Shown: positions 35,801 through 48,351, counted from the first letter of the stretch. The stretch: 64,000 nt of DNA from Nilaparvata lugens (GCF_014356525.2 NC_052510.1:19325999-19389998), one strand, 5' to 3'. Notes: generated by a model from the letters alone, not told the origin. Program-made: numbers and translations.

Positions 35801-37470
35801 AACATAATATTTTTCAAAAATATCATCGAATCTACGAAATCCTATATTTTATAATCCTAGAATCTATACTGGTGCAACATTTGTGGGTGAAACTGCCCTC
35901 AAGTTCGACTTGTATTCAATAGCACAATATCTGCTAACATACAATATCACTATAATTCAAGTACTAACTAGTTAGTATTCGATAATCCGAAATCAGCTAA
36001 GCATATTATCACTATATAATTTGGTAACGCTGTAACCGATGCCGATGTTAGTTACAATGTGGTGGTATTCATGGTCTCGTTAGCACCCTCGCAGCTCCAG
36101 TGGTTCAGCCCAGCTATTGATTACGCAAGTTATGTGGCTTACTCAGATTAATAATCTGATGTTATTAGTTATGGATCAACCTGATAGCGCAATGTGGCTG
36201 GCAGCAAGCTGTGAGCATCGAATCTCATTGTTCCAAGACTCCGTAGATGTAAATCACTCTGGAGATTGAAATCTGTGAATCTGAAGTGATTTTATGATGA
36301 AATATATAACTAATGAAGACTGGATTCATCTTGATGAAGGTTGGAATTCGGCTCGTTCGTGTCAGGTGGTTCTATATGCCAATATATTAATAATAATCCA
36401 CAGTTCAACGGCTTTGTCATTGAGAATAGAAAGGTCCTGTTTTTTGCATGCTGGTGCTAGACGAAGAGAGCATTTCAATAGGGTGTCATCTGACTGAATA
36501 TTACCACAGTCGCATCGCGAATCGTCAATCTGCCTCCAGATTGTTCAGGCACATTCAGCTCTGAGGCGGTATTGGTAATTCAATATTTTTTTATTGATGA
36601 ATTGATTCTATGGATAGTTATTTATTGACAATGTGTTTTTTATTCTCAAAAAAATGCATTACAGGGATATCCTGTTTATCCCTGTCAATTTGAAACCTTA
36701 TCATTATGAGCCTTGTATAAATAATTGGCATTTTATAATTGACTATTGTATTCTAGTTTACTGTTCCAATATCAAAAATTGTATTTATCATTGTTGCTGC
36801 GTTCCATTACCTTCTCCTTCTGAATCAATCATTGTACCCATTAAGCCAGTTACACACATATCTATTTTTGGACGTACGATTTTTACCGTCCTTAAGAATT
36901 ATATTGTATTAAAAAGATTATGTCATACATGAAAAAAGAGACAGATGATGATTGTCAAGTTCCGTTTAATCTGGTAGAAGTCATAAGGACTGCAAAAAAT
37001 TGAACGTTCAATAATCGATGTGTGTAACTAGCTATAGGGTGTCAAAGATTAATAATTTTTCCATTGTTATAATTTTAACTCGTACTATTTGTTATTTATG
37101 TGTTAATCACTTATTGAGTTCTCCGACACTCTACATCTCCGTCTTTGTGTTTTATTATGCCTTCTACTTGTGCTGCATACAGCGAGATAATATCATCACA
37201 ATTTCTCTGAGGAAAAGAATCTCTGAAGAAAGAGCACTCATAATCAAACAAGCATTTCCACATGACTGCTTTCTTAAAGGGGGCGAATGGCATTAGAACA
37301 CTTCGATTCTCGGCTCGAGACTCTTTTTTCCTAATGGCATTTCCATCCCATTTATCACAGAACTGATAAATCAGGAGAGTGGAGGCATTGCGGTTAGAAG
37401 GCAGAGTACACAACAATAAAGAGGTATACGAAACTCGAGTTCTCAAGCCTTTCAAAGCTTTTTACATCGA
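32847..37470. other. No gene recognised; short microsatellite
   Basis: A (TCTCTG)n microsatellite lies at about 34,897-34,920. A GC-richer patch lies at 36,050-36,240. The 99-codon frame at 36,633-36,932 is discussed under rejected items. No exon continuing the 32,767 candidate in phase 2 was recognised. Confidence 0.45.
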
Positions 37471-37600
37471 GAAAAGAAGAAGAAGAAGAAGAAGAAAGAA
37501 GAAGAAGAAGAAAGAAGAAGAAGAAGAAGAAGAGAAGAAGAAGAAGAAGAAGAAGAAGAAGAAAGAAGAAGAAGAAGAGAAGAAGAAGAAGAAGAAGAAG
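37471..37600. repeat. (GAA)n microsatellite, imperfect, ~130 bp
   Basis: GAA triplets with occasional extra A or missing A that shift the phase. The purine strand is plus. The lysine/glutamate-rich and serine/leucine-rich frames across it are artefacts. Long GAA/TTC tracts are known to form triplex structures. Confidence 0.95.
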
Positions 37601-38840
37601 TGTTTACTCCAGTTATGGAAGAAAAACTTATTATTATTGTTAATCTGGACGCGAAAGAATTAATTCTCAATCTCCTAAGTCGGTTCGTAAGGGATTAAAA
37701 TCCATATCGTATTATCCAGAAATCTGAATATTCTAAATAATCCTAAATCTGAAATTCATAAAGAGTAATGGGAGGACTTATATATGGAGGCGAGTTAAGT
37801 AGTAGCACAGACTTTGGGATAGAACCATAAAAATGGTTGAATCCGAGTTAGTTGTGCCTCAACTATTTAACTAGGAAAGATAATATGCGCTTCAACTCTA
37901 GTTGGATATAGATTTTGATTGGACACACAGATAAGATTATACCTGTGCCTATTTTACATTAATCCTGATGTATTCTAGATGTGACATTCCAACTTCCCTG
38001 AGTCTTTAGATGATCGAAAATAAAAACAATATCAGAAATAAAACGTATTATGGGCGTGACTACTTGTTTTTATTATAATTGCTTAATTATAGCTGGGGCA
38101 TTCATTTCCTCCTACTTTATTTTGGGACGAACAACACCTAGCTGCTGATTTGTGATTGAAAATTGACTGGCTATTTTGTAGCACAGATCACTTGAGAGCC
38201 AGGTCATAACTGTCTGTCATTTTCGTTGGGCAGTCATTGATCAGTTATTGTAGCCGATTCCCCCATAGCAAGGCGCCAGCCCTTCAACTGTGGGGCCAAT
38301 TTTACGAGATTTATGCGATGTATCGGTCACCCTTCCTCTTCGTAGACCAACATGCGTAGCTTGATGTATCGTTCGATCACCGTCAACTCTGATGCCTCGC
38401 ATGATGTTATGTCTACGGACAACGGCCGATACTCTGAATGGAAAATCTTGTTTGTTGCTGAATCTATAATGACCCTGTTACTGTAGGCAACTCAAAAATG
38501 TGGGTGGATGTGATACTACTGTTCACCATGCAGTTTGTTTGATGATCATTTCACCAAGTAGTTACACTGATTCCAACATTCAGTTTGACTATGATTTCCC
38601 CATGCATTTTAAATTAATTTGCTGTTGGATTTCTTTGTATGAAGAGCAAATGTATTTCTATACTGAGTTTTCTATAATTATGGATGTTGATAACTTGATG
38701 TGGGAACATGTTTGGTTGGTTCTACTGACATTTTTATCTTACTATGCAGTTCCACTGGGATTTCACAACTAAGCTAAATTTGAATGATGTAAGTTGCAAT
38801 CAGCACAAACTTTTATCGATGCCAGTTGATGAAATCTGTT
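37601..38840. other. No gene recognised; GC-richer patch
   Basis: 38,210-38,440 is less AT-rich (for example CCCATAGCAAGGCGCCAGCC) but has no long frame or element end that I recognise. Confidence 0.45.
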
Positions 38841-38986
38841 ATATTCCAATAGTTGAATGTTAATGTTGGAATTATAAAATAATTATATTTTTCATGTATC
38901 TCCATTCAACTGTATCTCTGTATTTGTAAGGCTAGTCCCTGAACAAATAAAAGGATATTTATTTATTTATATTCCAATATAGTTGA
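38841..38986 (+). mobile_element. Short 5'-truncated LINE-like insertion with target-site duplication
   Basis: ATATTCCAATAGTTGA at 38,841-38,856 recurs at about 38,969-38,986 as ATATTCCAATATAGTTGA. Between them lies about 112 bp that ends in GGCTAGTCCCTGAACAAATA and a (TATT)n tail. A 16-18-bp duplication flanking a tailed fragment is the signature of target-primed reverse transcription with severe 5' truncation. No coding sequence remains. Confidence 0.75.
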
Positions 38987-39349
38987 GCCAACTCAAAATT
39001 ATTGTGCAATTCCATAGGAAATCGAATACATAAATTCAAGCTGCTCTGAATTCTGTTTCCCTCTTTCTGCAGTGAATGAGCGATCATTTTTTAAGTTGAG
39101 AGTGGTAAATGTATGAATAGTGTCACCGAATAACTAATTCCACCATGAATACAATCTGCAATTATAAGTCAGAGATAGGTTGCGATTTGCTATGTATGGT
39201 TGTAATTCTCCACTTTTGAATGTCTTCTATTTGAATATAGTGGAACATACTATGATGTAGAGTTAACAATTATTGATTCAGTAATGTTGTGACACTTCAC
39301 CATGTAACGTTTTGAAATTCAGATGGATAAATAAAAATTCCTACTTGAA

Positions 39350-41310
39350 GAAATTTATAGGTCTAAGTGGAATAATAGGCTAATATCGCCAAAGATGATA
39401 AGTTTAAAGATTTAGATAATATCAGGCATCGTGGCTAAATTTATAACGGCCAAATAGAAATGAAAATAATTTTGCTACCTATATAATATTATATAAAATA
39501 TTGAAAATTTGAGGTTAGGCGTAAAATATCTATTGATCGGCGACCTAATGATCGACTGAGTCGCATAACGTAGAATCTAGCCAAACACCTTGGCAGAAAC
39601 TTATTGTAACGAAATAGTATGCAACTTGAGGAACCAAAAAATCCACATGGCTAATTGTTGTAATATGAGAATCAACCTATAATCTTTAAAAAATTACTTT
39701 GCATGTAAAAAACGTATTAAAAAACCCAGACAAAAATAATTTAATGTATTAAGGAAGTAGGAGGTTCCTAGGCGCATGTATACTATAATAATTTGCATGC
39801 ACCAATCAAATGGTAGCAATTGATAGGCGGTAATAGTGAGCCGATTCAAATATATTTGTATATATTTCTATAAATGTTAAGAATTTATGAATTATTGTTG
39901 TTCAGTTTATGTTTTGGATACGGCCCGAAGGCAGGTAAATTATCAAAGATGTAACATAAGTAATAATTTAATAGATCGGCACGAACTATTTGAGCCTTGA
40001 ATGGCGGAGGAACAAATAATTTAAATTTTATGTAAATTTGGAAATCGGAAGTGAAAATTGTGAATTAGAAAGGAGAACTTCCCCACTTGCCTGCCAACCA
40101 CTACCATGATATGTCACCAAAAATTGTAGAGCGGAATATCTTACTGTACCTTTTAATAACTTAAAGTTAAATCGAATTATTAATTTTCTCATAAGACTTT
40201 GTGATGCTATTGTAAAGCAAAAGTCATTTAAATATTTTTTAATCCCTGGAAAGAGACGACTTCGGCCACCAATAATCCAGGACCACCAGGAGTTTGGATC
40301 GCCATCAGCAGCTCATAGAAAATCCAGCACGTGAGTGAATAATATTTGAAATTGTGATAGGGCGCCCTCAGTGCTTCGAAATGAAATAAGAAATCAAAGC
40401 TAGCTCGTCGAAAGGGTTTTAAAAATTAAGAAATTGGTAAAAATACTTGCGCAAGTTTAAAGATGGTATAAGAGATATTTTATTGGATAGTAACGAGTCA
40501 ATTCATATATCAAAAGATACACCAATCAAAAGAATACTAAGTTCTAAGCTGATAATACAAATGTTCATATGATCATTAATTTTATAATATAATTTGCGAT
40601 AATATAATGTAGCTCTGATTCATTAGATAAATTGATCTATCTATTTCCGTCAGGTGCCGAATCTTGCACCCTGAGATACATAATATATATTTATTAGAAA
40701 CTATAGAAATTAATATATATATTTTGATTATTGATTTGTCAATTTATCATGCTCTGATTTTAGAAGTTTATATATGAAATAGAATTATCCAAATCGACAA
40801 GCATCAGCAAGTTGATGTCAAAGCTACATGCAGATAAGTGCATATGAACATGAAGTGAAAGCACATGGTAGAGTTTCGTGCTATAGAACTCAAAAAATAG
40901 TATTAACCTGTGATATTTTATTGATTTCGTTTCTTGTTTTATTATGTTTTATTATTTATTTCTTGTTTTTTTTGTCGCTCTATATATTTTTGCTTTGATT
41001 TATTTTTGAGATATTTGTTAATATATGTATCAAATTTTTTATGGTGTACTATTCATTTATTCCTCAATACTATAGGATATAAGTTTTATATATATATATA
41101 TATATATATTTTTATGAATTATCAGTATTATATTATTGTGAAAGCTCATGTCTGAGCCTATGAAGATTTTAGTGAGATTATATCCTAGTAAAACCGCGAC
41201 CAGATTTTATAATTATTAAAATAACTCTCATGCTCTACCGATTGACGCCAAGCAAGAGGCTAAGCGTACTCCATCAAAAGTAACGTGACAACCATGATAA
41301 CGTGTAAGGG
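39350..41310 (+). mobile_element. Diverged copy 2 of the ~2-kb dispersed element
   Basis: This copy is collinear with 13,500-15,890 across about ten conserved blocks. Examples are TTTGAGGTTAGG at about 39,507, CGGCGACCTAATGATCG at about 39,538, CCCCACTTGCCTGCC at about 40,081, GCCCTCAGTGCTTCG at about 40,365, AAAGCTAGCTCGTCGAAA at about 40,397, CCCTGAGATA near 40,670 and ATGCTCTACCGATTGACGCC near 41,229. Divergence is high with many indels, so both copies are old. Strong AT richness and frequent stops give no coding frame. A (TA)n run interrupts it at about 41,089-41,110. Confidence 0.6.
41089..41110. repeat. (TA)n microsatellite
   Basis: About ten consecutive TA units within the dispersed element copy 2. 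Confidence 0.9.
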
Positions 41311-42111
41311 TGAAATTCCTGTCAAAATTCGCATACAATTAAAGTAGAATGAATAAAAACACATAGAATCATATTATAAAATGTTGAATCTACTACATTC
41401 GTGATTTAGGTTTTAATCTTAATCAACAATATTAAATATGAATCTATTGTACATGTTATCTAGCAGAAAGCAATATTGTTTGTTATAAATGGTAAATAAT
41501 AGATGCAAGCGAGAATGCCTTGTCAATTTCCTCCCTAACTGACGCTCACTTGACCAGAAGCCCGGCAATATCAATTCAGTTGTGCGCTGTATTTGCATCC
41601 AATATTCGACAAAATATTGCATTACAACATGTTATTCAATTCATCGTTTCTACTAGACATATTCCACCATTTACATCCATGAACTGTTCTGTGATTGAAA
41701 CCAACAAAATTGGTTTGTCGGTTCAAAATGGAGCCTGTAATAACACAAGAGCGCAATGTTTTTGTTTTCTGTGGAGCATATAGCCCAAATTGTTCGCTGA
41801 CAATATGCTATAAATGAAATTTGGTTCATCAATTCTTACTCTTTCAAGCATTAGAATAAAATGAGAATGTTATCCCAATATCGCTTTATTGAAATTCCTA
41901 AATATTCATTATTAAAAGCATGTAACCAATAATTATCACCCATGTTCCAAACATGAAATATTGTTGGAGAAAACAGACAATCGGACTTTGTTAGTGTCAT
42001 CCCAGATAATCTAATCCAGATCAGATTATCTAATTCCAATTTCAACAGATAGAAGATAACATTCAAATATCGAATAACATAGAATAATAGAGCGTAAATT
42101 GTAATTTGAAA
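41311..42111. other. No feature recognised
   Basis: AT-rich DNA without recognisable features. Confidence 0.5.
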
Positions 42112-42245
42112 AGTGAAAGTGACATAACCAACATTTTGATTTGGACAGTATAGTATATAATTGGAAATGGGACAGTTTTGGGCATGAGCCTGTTGTGCTT
42201 TTCCTCATGCTAAGTATTTGTACACAATGTGATAAATAAAAAAAA
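42112..42245 (+). mobile_element. 3' end of retroelement family R (copy 2)
   Basis: Sense is plus. ATTTTGATTTGGACAGT is followed by GGGACAGTTTTGGGCATGAG, CCTGTTGTGC, a CCTCAT segment and the A-rich tail GATAAATAAAAAAAAA. The same order is present on the minus strand at 12,731-12,870. No reading frame remains. Confidence 0.7.
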
Positions 42246-44241
42246 AATATTTTTGATAAAATCATAATGGTTTTGGGGGACAATTTGCTGACTGTTCTTG
42301 TTATCATTAAAATGATGGAATGATTCACGAGTATCATTCAGTTATTAGAATAAATTGTGTATCAGGAAGGAGTATTGGATTGGAGACTAGTTAAGATCTT
42401 TGTTTTTCTCTATGGTTCAACCTTGTAGCAAAATGAAATTCCAGTGAGTGATAATCATGAAGAGCCACAATCTAACTAGTGAATTATTCAAATATCAATT
42501 GGATAATCACAATGATAGCCTGCACTGAATTCATTTGGCAATCGATATCAGTACCTTTTTAATGAAGTGGTCTGAATTTTTCACGAATCTGATAGACTGG
42601 TAACAATCTCATCGAATATGAATTGAGTTCTCTATTTTTGGATGGATTGGAAATATTGGAACACCTGTTGCAGACGAAGCTCAATCAACAAAAAATCGTC
42701 GAACCGGTAAGACCTTTTTAGAGTGTTTGATATTGGAAAAGCTGGGAACTGCACTTAACAGTATTCTTCGAAAATTCAAGGCATTGTGTAAAACTGTATT
42801 TTGCTTGATATTTCAAAATTGAATTTTCATCAAAAATTAATTTTCAATTCAAATATAAAGTGCTTTCCGAATAAATGTTCCATACTTTCTAAACTTACTG
42901 TAACTTACTTATTTGTGAATTCCTTATTATTTTTCTGAAGCCACACAAATCAATATGGCGATCACTATGAAATTTAATCTTTTATAACAATTGGCAGGAT
43001 TCCAATTTCTTCTTTAATTGAATTATATATTCACTTCCTTTTCCTTGAATCAAGTTCAACTTTTATATTCATAATTCATTATTAATTTTTTGGTGAACAG
43101 AACTGTTACCAGATAATATATTCAACAAATCAGAAAGAAGACGAAAAAAATCGCCAGCAATCAATTTTAAAGCTGAAATCATAAACTAAGATATTTTTAT
43201 TTTTAAAAAAAGATTTCTCATTAACAGCTTTGAAGTGTTGTGCTAGAAACTGAAACAACTTTTGTCCCTCAACAAACGAAAAATGTCGTGACATTTGACC
43301 TTTCGTGACAGAAAATTCTCCAGTTGTTACTTTCAACCGTGACTAGTATTTTTATATTTTTTCACTGGTTGCTTTGAGATCAATAAACATGTCTACCGCC
43401 ACAGACATAAGCATTATCGAAACGCAAGGGGCGATAATCGTCAGTCTATAACTGTTTCTCTTTTTTCATTCCTTTTCGATAATCTCTTTTACGTTCTCCC
43501 CTTTTTTCTTTCATTTTTTGGCTGGATATTGAGCCACTCACCACTCTGCTATCCAATCGATTGCCAGTCGGCGTTTCGTCGCTGTCTTCTCCTAGCTTTC
43601 ATTTAATAATGCAGCAATCCACCACCGCTCAAGGTTCTCACGGGATCTATTTTCTCCAGAGCCTTATCCAAGGTTGATGAACTCTGAAAATTCCATCAAA
43701 ATTTATTCGTGAGTTACAAATAAGTAAGTGACAAGTGAGTAAGTAACAAAAACTGGTAGCTTATTAGGCTACGTTTGCCTTTCTTGTCATCATCATATTG
43801 GAATAAAAGTTGTATTACTCTTTCGAAACGAAAATAATATGAAGTGTCCTTCAAAAAATTGCATACTAGATTATCAAAAATACCTATATATATTCTCCTA
43901 TCCCTCCTTAAATGACGAACTACTAGTAGTCTCCGGTTTACTTTCAAAACGTTTTTCATTATAGTAGTCTTTTTTCTGAAATAAATTATAATAAAGTCAT
44001 ATACTTAATCACAGAAGACTGAAATTAGCGATGATAAGGTGAAATAACCAATGAAAAAGGGGAGAACTTGCATAAGCAAAAGAGTCATTGCTATTGTTCA
44101 TGTCTAAAAGAAGCTGCTATTGTTCAAGTCTAGAAAGATGATAATTTTCCAAGTCATTACTACTTTTCATATTATATCTATGGGATAAATACCTGAACCT
44201 CATCATATTCCATGTGATAATAAGCCTATCCGTGAAGCTTG
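42246..44241. other. No gene recognised
   Basis: AT-rich DNA. A small inverted motif (CATTATCG ... CGATAATC) lies at about 43,413-43,438. No exon is supported. Confidence 0.45.
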
Positions 44242-44487
44242 ATGGTAAGATATTTCAGTACGTTTCTCATCCTTTTCCTCTGTGTGATATTAGCTAATCA
44301 ATCAGGATTTCTGAACGCAGATCATATTGTGGAAAACAATGTGTATATCAGGACATTTATGACATGGAATGTTCAGCAGCGATCAGAAGCGATAAAATCA
44401 CCACCCTTGTCACTCTCTTATTCTCCTTTTTCGTTCTTCTTTTGGCTGCTGCGTCATTATTGCTGCAAGTTGTCTCGTCTCCAGTGA
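44242..44487 (+). CDS. Candidate small secreted protein, 81 residues
   Basis: The ATG at 44,242 opens a frame whose first 26 residues have the layout of a signal peptide: MVR, a hydrophobic core (FLILFLCVILA), then NQSGFLNA before D, with alanine at -1. The rest (HIVENNVYIRTFMTWNV and on) matches no family I know, and its C-terminal part is a second hydrophobic, CT-derived stretch. The start context is weak (T at -3, G at +4). No splice donor with AG before GT is visible inside the frame. It may be a real short gene, a first exon or chance. Confidence 0.2.
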   Translation: MVRYFSTFLILFLCVILANQSGFLNADHIVENNVYIRTFMTWNVQQRSEAIKSPPLSLSYSPFSFFFWLLRHYCCKLSRLQ

Positions 44488-46836
44488 CTAACTGCTCCCA
44501 GTGGCCCAATACACGCCAACCCACCATAACGAACATCCGATCTATTTCAACACCATGACAGACTTTATAGTGTCCAAAAGACAGAAAGGCCTCTCAAGGC
44601 CTTCTATCTATTTCTCAAGTAAAACAACGGGTTCAAACTTCAGTAGTTGGTGGATTGAACCATTGCAATAAGAAGTCATTCGGATAAGAAAGAAGTTCGA
44701 AAAGTTAGAAGAAAGAAGTTATTTGAAAATATTCATATTTGCTCTGTTCCGATTAATTGACATTCATGAATATTCCCAAATCCCAATGTAATATAATGCT
44801 ACCAATAGCCATCAAGAGTTTATTGTAAATGTATAAAATATTCTCATATTCTTGAATAAATAATTGAATAGTATGGTTAATGGATGAATTATTTTTTTAT
44901 TCTATTGGTTTCAGTCCACATTTCATTCTCAAATATTTGTTTGAAGATTGGAAATGATGATGAATATTAACAAAAAAGCCAAGTACGGTAAGTAGTCGTG
45001 AAATTCAAATTCTATTGTACAGAGCATATTATTGACTGTATTCACCTTTGGTTTCTGAACTTCTCTAATTTTTATTCTCAAAGGTTCTTAGTATATCTGG
45101 ATCTGGAGAGAAAGTAAATCTGAAGAATATTCTAAGCATAAATAATTCAGTATAGCTCTAATTAGATCTCATTCAAATTTCATCGTTTTTAGGCCCTATT
45201 TACCCTTCAAGACTCTGAAATTCTAATTTCATACGTACACAACAACTCGCATCACGTAATTGCTCAATAATTTTTCATACGTCACGGCTAGGAATGATTT
45301 AGAAGTTTATGTAGATGGGAGAAAAGTGGAAGAAAAAGAAATGCGGAGGCTTTGTTCAAAGAAAATGCGGAGGAAATATGGGGGAAAACGCCCTCCAAGA
45401 ATGGAGCCTAGGCTGGCATCATCCACTCCATGCTTCCCCCTGTTCGTGTTTTCCACGGTTCATGTAATTACTGTAATTGAGAATTATGTCTCGGAGTTTC
45501 TCCTTGAACGCCATTGTTTCCATTATTCCCCGTTATTTGGGGGCCAGGATACAGGGTAAGTTCACCCTCTTGCATTTTCTCCATACACACACCGTATCCT
45601 CAGTGTTTACCTTACATCAACTCACAAAAATGAGATCTCGATAAATCTTTGTTATCCATGTGTGAATTATTTAATCCTCTATATAGCTCCCGGCAATGAA
45701 GTAATTGGAGTCTTAAGAATGTTATACTCTAAAATACATACCTTTGGTTAATGATTAAGCTAATTCTGTGTGAATTCTGTGTGAATTAGTAGTGAGGATA
45801 TTGTGTTAAGTATGTATAATATCAATAAATTGTAATTATTGAGTTGATTCAATTGAAGAGTATCTAATTAAATTAAAAAAATTATTCTGGTTGTTAAAAA
45901 TGCATTAACCTAGAGTGATTAATATGTGAAACTTATACTCCAAGTGTCCAAGTTATACTTCTTTGAACATCTTTCACTTCAACTTTCATTTCTTATAATA
46001 ATGAGATTCTTATTTCTTTTGAAAAAAGAGAATATTCTCTTTTGATGATTTTTAATAAGTCAATTGTGAATCTCTCAACATGAATCTCTTATTGGTGCAA
46101 TGTATCCCGTACTTATCTACCGCCTTTACACGTTTACTAGTTTTAGAATTGAATTTGTTGATAAACTATATGCTGATCAACTGAAAAAATGTGAAGCCGA
46201 ATGCCGAATCCTTTCTATGTCATGAAAAAAACTTTACATCATCACATTTGTTGATATTAGATTTATTATTACAGTAGAATGAACACAATTATGAGAATAC
46301 CTTGCTCTGTGCTATGAACCTACATTTTTAAATTACCATATTCAACAGAGATTATATTACTTTGCATTGGAGTCATGTAAATCCTAGTTTAATCTATAAT
46401 TGGTGTATTTGAATGCAGAAGTCATCAAATTTAAAAAAAAATGTTTTGGGCTGCGCCTGTAAGAAAAAAGATGTTCCTCTCCAACATATTTACATTAAAT
46501 ACACTTACTATGCTACTATTACTATTTAGTGGAGGATATTTTAGAAATAAATGGAATATCACTGTTGTTTGTGACCTAGTGTGAATATACTGTGTAGTCC
46601 ACATTAATGTAAACTCCACTTCAGTCTGTATTCCACTGTTAACATGTTTTCCTGTATTCAATTATTTGTCTCTATTTCAGTGTGCGATATGTTGTTCACA
46701 GTGATTCCGTATGCTGTCTGCTGGGTACTCCAGTGGAGAACATTTATTTATTTTTTGCCGTCGGTGCCAATTGAAACAGCATGTTAACAGCATTCTTTTA
46801 TTGTTACAGAATGTGAAAGCTCGTGATGGGCACAGT
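44488..46836. other. No gene recognised; one weak candidate exon
   Basis: A frame at 45,260-45,556 ends at ACAGG|GTAAGT, a strong donor-like sequence, but its amino-acid content (runs of K, R, E) reflects purine-rich DNA, so I do not call it. At 46,651-46,680 a pyrimidine tract ending in TTTCAG could be an acceptor upstream of the next feature. Confidence 0.4.
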
Positions 46837-46995
46837 ATGAGGGCAGCTTTGATCTGCCTAGCTACCATACTCTCCAGCATTCCACCAACTGGTAAGTGCA
46901 ACCTCGAATCAAACAAAACTCCACAATATTTTTGTTGCAGCTGTGGTTCTGAGCTACTAACACAATTGCATTCTTCCCCGTGTACTGTAATGTAG
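46837..46995 (+). CDS. Candidate secreted peptide or first coding exon
   Basis: The ATG at 46,837 has A at -3 and encodes MRAALICLATILSSIPPTG, signal-peptide-like. Two models fit. Read through, the frame gives a 52-residue protein ending at 46,995 whose mature part has cysteines spaced C-x11-CC-x1-C-x12-C. Alternatively, ACTG|GTAAGTGC at 46,891/46,892 is a strong splice donor leaving phase 1, with a pyrimidine tract and ACAG acceptor just upstream (exon from 46,811). A phase-compatible exon would be 47,066-47,242 (TCAG before it, TTTCAG|GTACTG after it) or the open frame at 52,664. I do not recognise the protein. Transcript data would decide between these models. Confidence 0.22.
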   Translation: MRAALICLATILSSIPPTGKCNLESNKTPQYFCCSCGSELLTQLHSSPCTVM

Positions 46996-48139
46996 GGCAG
47001 ACACAATTGCATTATCTTCAATGTACAGAGTAGTGTAACTAACACTATTACATTCTTTTGAACTCAGTGCAAATGAAAGTTTTCCAGCACATCTATGACA
47101 GTAGCCAGCATTCGTTTATTGCTGCTTTTAACACTCTTCTTGCGTTGGACGATTGCATTTTCCGTAAAAACCGGGCTAACCGACAGATGGAAGCTCTACC
47201 ACACTGTGAAAAAATCAAAAGGGAAAAAGAGAAAAGTTTCAGGTACTGACACAAATGTGTTAAGGTTTTCTTGATAACGGTTTATAATATTCTGATATGA
47301 TACAGGAAATGTTTGAGTAAACCCAGCCTTGCGGGAGGGTTTGTTGTCAGTTCTAACTATTCTCTGGGAATGAGTGGGTTCTACTCTATTGAAGTAGAAT
47401 TCTCATTTATTTTTCTTTATTGAAACTCCTGGTGTAAGTTTGTGACTGTTGTATTAATGATTGGTATCGGCAGCTCTTCATTCATGAGATGGAATAAAAT
47501 TATTTCTCCTATCATTTTCTTCCAGAAAATTATTGGAAAAATATTTATTCTAGAATTGAACCCGCAATTCTATTTCGAGAAATTCTTGTTTAAGCTTTTG
47601 GCTATTGATATTTTCTCTTATTACGTAGCCTATGATGAATTTCCACTATCACATAGTCACAGGAATGAGAATCTCATGTCAAATCCGAACATGATGGTTA
47701 ATTTCAGAAGCTTGAATCCAGTCTAATAAGCTCGCTCACTCATAATTATTTCTTTCATCACAGGGGTAGTAATCCCTAATAATTACCACTTTTTTCCCAT
47801 AAATATCAAATGAATAAAAAAATGTTCTCTAGATACCTAGCACTCTATACTGAAAGTTTTGTGGTTATTGAATAATTCGTGTAAAATGATAGACTTCTCT
47901 TGAAATTTTCAAATAATAAGTCTGTTTTAAGGTATTTAAGTTGAAATAATATCAATTGTTTCATGAGAGAATGTTAATTATCCAAGAAATGATAAGGAAC
48001 AATAGGAGAGCAAATTATAAGAAATAATCGGCTCTACCTATTAACAACTGGAAATAATTGGAATGCATTATTTTTCTATTGCGGATGATGTCAACATGAG
48101 CCTTTAACTTGTGCGTGGGAAATGGGAAGTGTGTGCGTG
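46996..48139. other. No certain gene; possible exon 47,066-47,242
   Basis: The open stretch from a CAG at about 47,063-47,065 to a donor-like TTTCAG|GTACTG at 47,242 is about 59 codons (including KVFQHIYDSSQHSF) and is in phase with the donor at 46,892. No domain is recognised. A degenerate repeat with ACACAATTGCATT occurs twice just before it (about 46,959 and 46,999). The rest is AT-rich DNA. Confidence 0.3.
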
Positions 48140-48256
48140 ATTTGTTGAGATGATCGAACATTCATGCTTACCGGCAGGTTATGAACCCACGACCAGGTAA
48201 CGCCAGCAGACTAAAAGGTACAACGCCTTAGTTGTCTCTGCTGAACTGGCTGGCAT
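48140..48256 (-). mobile_element. tRNA-derived SINE fragment, family S2
   Basis: On the minus strand, a tRNA-like order can be read: CAGCAGAGACAACTAAGGCG (A-box area, about 48,224-48,243), then GTCTGCTGGCGTTACCTGG, then the B-box-like GGGTTCATAACC (about 48,178-48,190). It is distinct from family S1. The body and tail are not clear, so the length is approximate. I recall similar heads from hemipteran SINEs. Confidence 0.55.
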
Positions 48257-48351
48257 TTGAAAATTTTCTACGAGTATCTGAACTTTCAAACCTTTTCAAT
48301 ATCAATCAATAATTTTCTACTTATAAAACTTGATAAAACTTGTGATAGATT

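Noticed and set aside
36633..36932. 99-codon frame with DILFIPVNL followed by NWHFIID, vaguely like a Ulp1-type protease core
   Set aside because: The expected His-Trp is Asn-Trp, no catalytic Cys or Asp pattern follows, and the match is short. Probably chance.
37379..37670. Lys/Glu-rich and Ser/Leu-rich frames
   Set aside because: They translate the GAA/TTC microsatellite.
45260..45559. 99-codon frame ending at a strong GTAAGT donor
   Set aside because: The K/R/E-rich content comes from purine-rich DNA, there is no domain, and one donor alone is not enough.
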